Source: Clostridiales bacterium (lineage in GTDB: Bacteria > Bacillota > Clostridia > Oscillospirales > JAAYXM01). Taken from it: a stretch of 23,115 nt of DNA. This document shows positions 20,231 through 23,115 of the stretch, piece after piece. The notes beneath the pieces were generated by a model. That model was not told the DNA's origin. It saw only the letters and a list, made by a program, of their open reading frames with translations, and made no database searches. Position numbers and translations under genes: made by a program. The stretch lies in NCBI GenBank assembly GCA_012515925.1, contig JAAYXM010000202.1:1-23115 (forward strand), read 5' to 3'. How positions within the stretch are numbered: position 1 is the first letter of the stretch; each line of letters starts with the position of its first letter.

Positions 20231-22972
20231 TTATTCATTGATACCGCAGCATTTTTTGTATTTCTTGCCGCTGCCGCAAGGGCAGGGGTCGTTCCGCCCG
20301 GGTTTTTTGTCCTTCCTGACAGGTTCCTTTCTAAGCGTCTCGTCTCCGGCGCTTTCGCCCGTAACCTTCGCGACGCGTTCACGCTGAGGCGCGCCCTCGC
20401 CGCGTATGCGCGCGGTGAAAACAAGCTGTACGGTGGTCTCTCGGATTGAGTTTATCATTTCCTCAAACATCTCGTGACCCTCGCGCTTATACTCTAGTAT
20501 CGGGTCTTGCTGGCCGTAGGCGCGAAGCCCGATGCCCTGACGCAGCTCGTGCATCGCGTCGATATGGTCCATCCAGTGCTCGTCGACGGTTTTAAGGAGC
20601 ACAACCCTTTCAAGCTCGCGCATTACGGGATCTCCGAACTCCTGCTCGCGTTTTGCGTACACAGCTTCGGCGCGGCTTGTTAAATCCCCGATTAAATCCG
20701 TCTTGTCGTAGTTTTTCTCGTTGAGCTCGCCGGTGTCCATATTTAAATCGTTTTTGGACAAAAACAGCCCCGCAAACCGACTGCGAATCTGCTCAAGGTG
20801 CCATGTCTGGACATACTGCTCCTCGCCCATCACAAAATCCACGGCCTGTGTAATCGTGACCTCTATCATTTTTTTAATGGAGTTTTCAATGTCTTCGCCG
20901 TTTAACACGGTTTTGCGCTGGCCGTAGATTATTTCGCGCTGCTTGTTCATTACGTCGTCAAACTGCAGCACGTTTTTACGGATTGCGAAGTTGCGCGACT
21001 CAACGCGCTTTTGCGCGGATTCTATGGCGTTGGTCAAGACCTTCTGCTCAATCGGCGTGTCCTCGTCAAGCCCCAGCGCGTTCATCATGCCCATAATCCG
21101 CTCCGAGCCGAACAGACGCATCACATCGTCCTCAAGCGACAGGTAGAACCGGCTTTCACCCGGGTCACCCTGACGTCCGGAACGGCCGCGCAGCTGGTTG
21201 TCTATACGCCGCGCCTCATGCCGTTCGGTGCCGATAACAAACAGGCCGCCGGCTTCGCAAACCTTGACGGACTCGGCGTCCGTAAGCTTTCTGAATTCCC
21301 GGTAAAGCTCCTGATACTTATCCCGCGCCTCGAGGATTTCCGGATTATCCGTCGGTGAAGTGCCCCCGGCGTCAATAATCAGATCCTCCGGCATGCCCTG
21401 GCGGCGCAGCTCGCTTTTAGCCATGAAATCCGCGTTGCCGCCGAGCATGATATCCGTACCGCGCCCGGCCATGTTGGTCGCTATTGTGACCGCCCCGAGC
21501 TTGCCCGCCTGCGCGACAATCTCGGCTTCCTTTTCGTGGTGCTTGGCGTTAAGCACGACATGCTTGACGCCGCGGCGGCGCAGCATGTCCGATAAAATCT
21601 CACTTTTTTCTATCGAAACGGTACCCACGAGCACGGGCTGGCCGCGCTCCTGACATTCCTCGATTTGCCTGACGACCGCTCTGAATTTCCCCGCCTCGGT
21701 TTTGTATACCACGTCCGGGTGGTCGGTCCGTATCATTGGCTTGTTCGTCGGAATTTCCACAACGTCGAGGTTATATATATGCTTAAATTCCTCTTCCTCG
21801 GTTAAAGCGGTACCCGTCATACCCGAAAGTTTCGAATACAGCCTGAAATAATTCTGGAACGTAATCGTCGCGAGGGTTTTGCTTTCGCGCTGGATACTGA
21901 CGCGCTCCTTGGCCTCAATGGCCTGGTGCAGCCCCTCGGAATAGCGTCTGCCGAACATCAGACGTCCGGTGAACTCGTCAACAATGATTATCTGCCCTTC
22001 CCGAACCACGTAATCCACATCGCGCTGCATAATCCCGCGTGCGCGGATTGCCTGGTTTATATGGTGATGCAGCGCGGCGTTATCCGGGTCGGACAGGTTT
22101 TCAATCTGGAAAAACGCCTCGGCTTTGGCGATGCCCGAGGGAGTCAGCGTCGCGCTGCGGGCCTTTTCGTCGACTATATAATCCGCTTCAACATCGTCGT
22201 GCTCCTCCTTTTCGTCCAAGGAGGCGACCTTTAAGCACTTAAGCCCCGCGGCGAACTTATCGACCTGCTGGTATATAAGCGTCGGCTTTTCGCCCTGTCC
22301 GGAAATGATAAGCGGTGTGCGCGCCTCGTCAATGAGTATCGAGTCGATTTCGTCGACAATCGCGTACGCGTGCTCGCGCTGTACCATATCCTCTTTGTAT
22401 ATCGCCATGTTGTCGCGCAGATAATCGAAGCCGAACTCGTTGTTCGTCCCGTATGTAATGTCGCAGTTATACGCGGCGCGGCGCTCCTCGCTTGTCATAT
22501 CGTGGACAATTACGCCGACGGTGAGGCCTAAAAAACGGTGGATTCTGCCCATAAGCTCGCCCTGATATTTTGCGAGGTAGTCGTTGACGGTGATTATATG
22601 AACGCCCTTGCCGGTCAATGCGTTTACATACGAGGGCAGCGTCGCGACAAGGGTTTTGCCCTCGCCCGTCTTCATCTCGGCTATCCTGCCCTGGTGCAGG
22701 ATTACCCCGCCGATAAGCTGGACATGAAACGGCCGAAGCCCCAGAACACGGTCGGCGGCCTCGCGCACCGCGGCAAAAGCTTCCGGCATGATATTCTCTA
22801 AGGTCTCGTTGTTGTTAAGACGCGCTTTGAACTCCGCCGTTTTTCCGCGAAGCTCGGAGTCGGACATCGCGCGGTAAGTTTCCTCAAGAGCCTCTATTTC
22901 CGAAACCAGCGGCATGATTTTCTTTATCTCACGCTCGCTTCGGGATTTAAACAGAGTATTTAACAAACCCAT
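20231..22972 (-). CDS. secA: Protein translocase ATPase SecA
   Basis: SecA drives preprotein export through SecYEG by ATP hydrolysis. The 913-residue protein is full length. It has the Walker A motif MKTGEGKT (100-107), the DEAD-like VDEIDSILIDEART, the preprotein cross-linking domain (about 225-370), the second nucleotide-binding domain with NMAGRGTD and RGRSGRQGD, and the helical scaffold/wing region. The C-terminal zinc motif CPCGSGKKYKKCC (Cys897, 899, 908, 909) binds SecB or ribosomes in relatives. The ATG at 22972 follows GGGAGGA at about 10 nt. It heads a minus-strand series with the secreted glycosidase-like gene 15 bases behind, so exporter and one likely client are co-transcribed. 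Confidence 0.97.
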   Translation of the reverse strand: MGLLNTLFKSRSEREIKKIMPLVSEIEALEETYRAMSDSELRGKTAEFKARLNNNETLENIMPEAFAAVREAADRVLGLRPFHVQLIGGVILHQGRIAEMKTGEGKTLVATLPSYVNALTGKGVHIITVNDYLAKYQGELMGRIHRFLGLTVGVIVHDMTSEERRAAYNCDITYGTNNEFGFDYLRDNMAIYKEDMVQREHAYAIVDEIDSILIDEARTPLIISGQGEKPTLIYQQVDKFAAGLKCLKVASLDEKEEHDDVEADYIVDEKARSATLTPSGIAKAEAFFQIENLSDPDNAALHHHINQAIRARGIMQRDVDYVVREGQIIIVDEFTGRLMFGRRYSEGLHQAIEAKERVSIQRESKTLATITFQNYFRLYSKLSGMTGTALTEEEEFKHIYNLDVVEIPTNKPMIRTDHPDVVYKTEAGKFRAVVRQIEECQERGQPVLVGTVSIEKSEILSDMLRRRGVKHVVLNAKHHEKEAEIVAQAGKLGAVTIATNMAGRGTDIMLGGNADFMAKSELRRQGMPEDLIIDAGGTSPTDNPEILEARDKYQELYREFRKLTDAESVKVCEAGGLFVIGTERHEARRIDNQLRGRSGRQGDPGESRFYLSLEDDVMRLFGSERIMGMMNALGLDEDTPIEQKVLTNAIESAQKRVESRNFAIRKNVLQFDDVMNKQREIIYGQRKTVLNGEDIENSIKKMIEVTITQAVDFVMGEEQYVQTWHLEQIRSRFAGLFLSKNDLNMDTGELNEKNYDKTDLIGDLTSRAEAVYAKREQEFGDPVMRELERVVLLKTVDEHWMDHIDAMHELRQGIGLRAYGQQDPILEYKREGHEMFEEMINSIRETTVQLVFTARIRGEGAPQRERVAKVTGESAGDETLRKEPVRKDKKPGRNDPCPCGSGKKYKKCCGINE

Positions 22973-23115
22973 TGGATTAATTCCTCCCGTATGTCAAAAG
23001 ATACGCAAATATCTTGCTTAATCGGTTATGAAATAATTTGTCATATCCGGCGGTTGCCGTCCCGGCGAGCCGGATGACTTAAATCAAATAAAGGTATAAT
23101 AATCGCTTGCGATTA
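22973..23115 (-). promoter_or_regulatory. Upstream region of secA with two inverted repeats
   Basis: This gap holds ATCCGGC/GCCGGAT arms (23045-23051 and 23069-23075) and, at the window edge, a TAATCGC-TT-GCGATTA palindrome (23100-23115). In minus-strand RNA the latter is followed by a U-rich stretch and may end an unseen upstream gene. I could not find a convincing promoter; ATGACA near 23043 has no good -10 partner. Confidence 0.4.

Overview
The window reads as a chromosomal segment of a strictly anaerobic, probably endospore-forming member of the Clostridia (Firmicutes) with roughly balanced base composition. The grounds are a ferredoxin-dependent 2-oxoacid oxidoreductase, a PdaA-type spore-cortex deacetylase, an archaeal-type prolyl-tRNA synthetase, Gram-positive-style ribosome binding sites and sigma-A promoters with extended -10 elements. 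I see no rRNA, tRNA, CRISPR, insertion sequence or prophage. Almost all of it is housekeeping coding sequence; the unusual signals are in the regulatory DNA between genes.

Layout. Bases 1-747 (minus) hold a cysteine synthase cut by the window edge. A 310-base gap with two outward promoters separates it from a plus-strand 400-residue GNAT-like protein of unknown role (1058-2260). This converges on a minus-strand operon (5878-2283) encoding a 2-oxoacid:ferredoxin oxidoreductase whose four subunits are packed into two fused genes (gamma-delta, then alpha-beta), followed by a 72-residue protein of unknown function whose ribosome binding site can be sequestered in a hairpin. Upstream of the operon are three near-identical dyads spaced exactly 40 bp apart.

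Next is a minus-strand aromatic amino acid operon (9514-6090): a 32-codon Tyr/Phe-rich leader peptide, DAHP synthase, prephenate dehydrogenase and a MATE exporter. The leader overlaps competing RNA pairings that look like an attenuator. Divergently transcribed on the plus strand are an ApgM-type phosphoglycerate mutase (or homoserine kinase), prolyl-tRNA synthetase and arginyl-tRNA synthetase (9744-14253), ending in a strong terminator. A small lipoprotein gene (minus) lies back to back with pdaA (plus).

From 22972 down to 15949 a tightly spaced minus-strand series carries secA, a large secreted phosphodiester-glycosidase-like protein, an M24 aminopeptidase and serine acetyltransferase (cysE), ending in an intrinsic terminator. 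CysE and CysK, from opposite ends of the window, are the two enzymes of cysteine synthesis from serine.

The strongest candidates for something undescribed are the Tyr/Phe leader-peptide attenuator of DAHP synthase, in a phylum where T-box or protein-based control is more usual, and the 40-bp-phased triple operator before the ferredoxin oxidoreductase operon. Secondary interest lies in the SD-sequestering hairpin of the small gene linked to the oxidoreductase and in a CTCTCCCCC/GGGGGAGAG palindrome that recurs and has entered the 3' end of pdaA.
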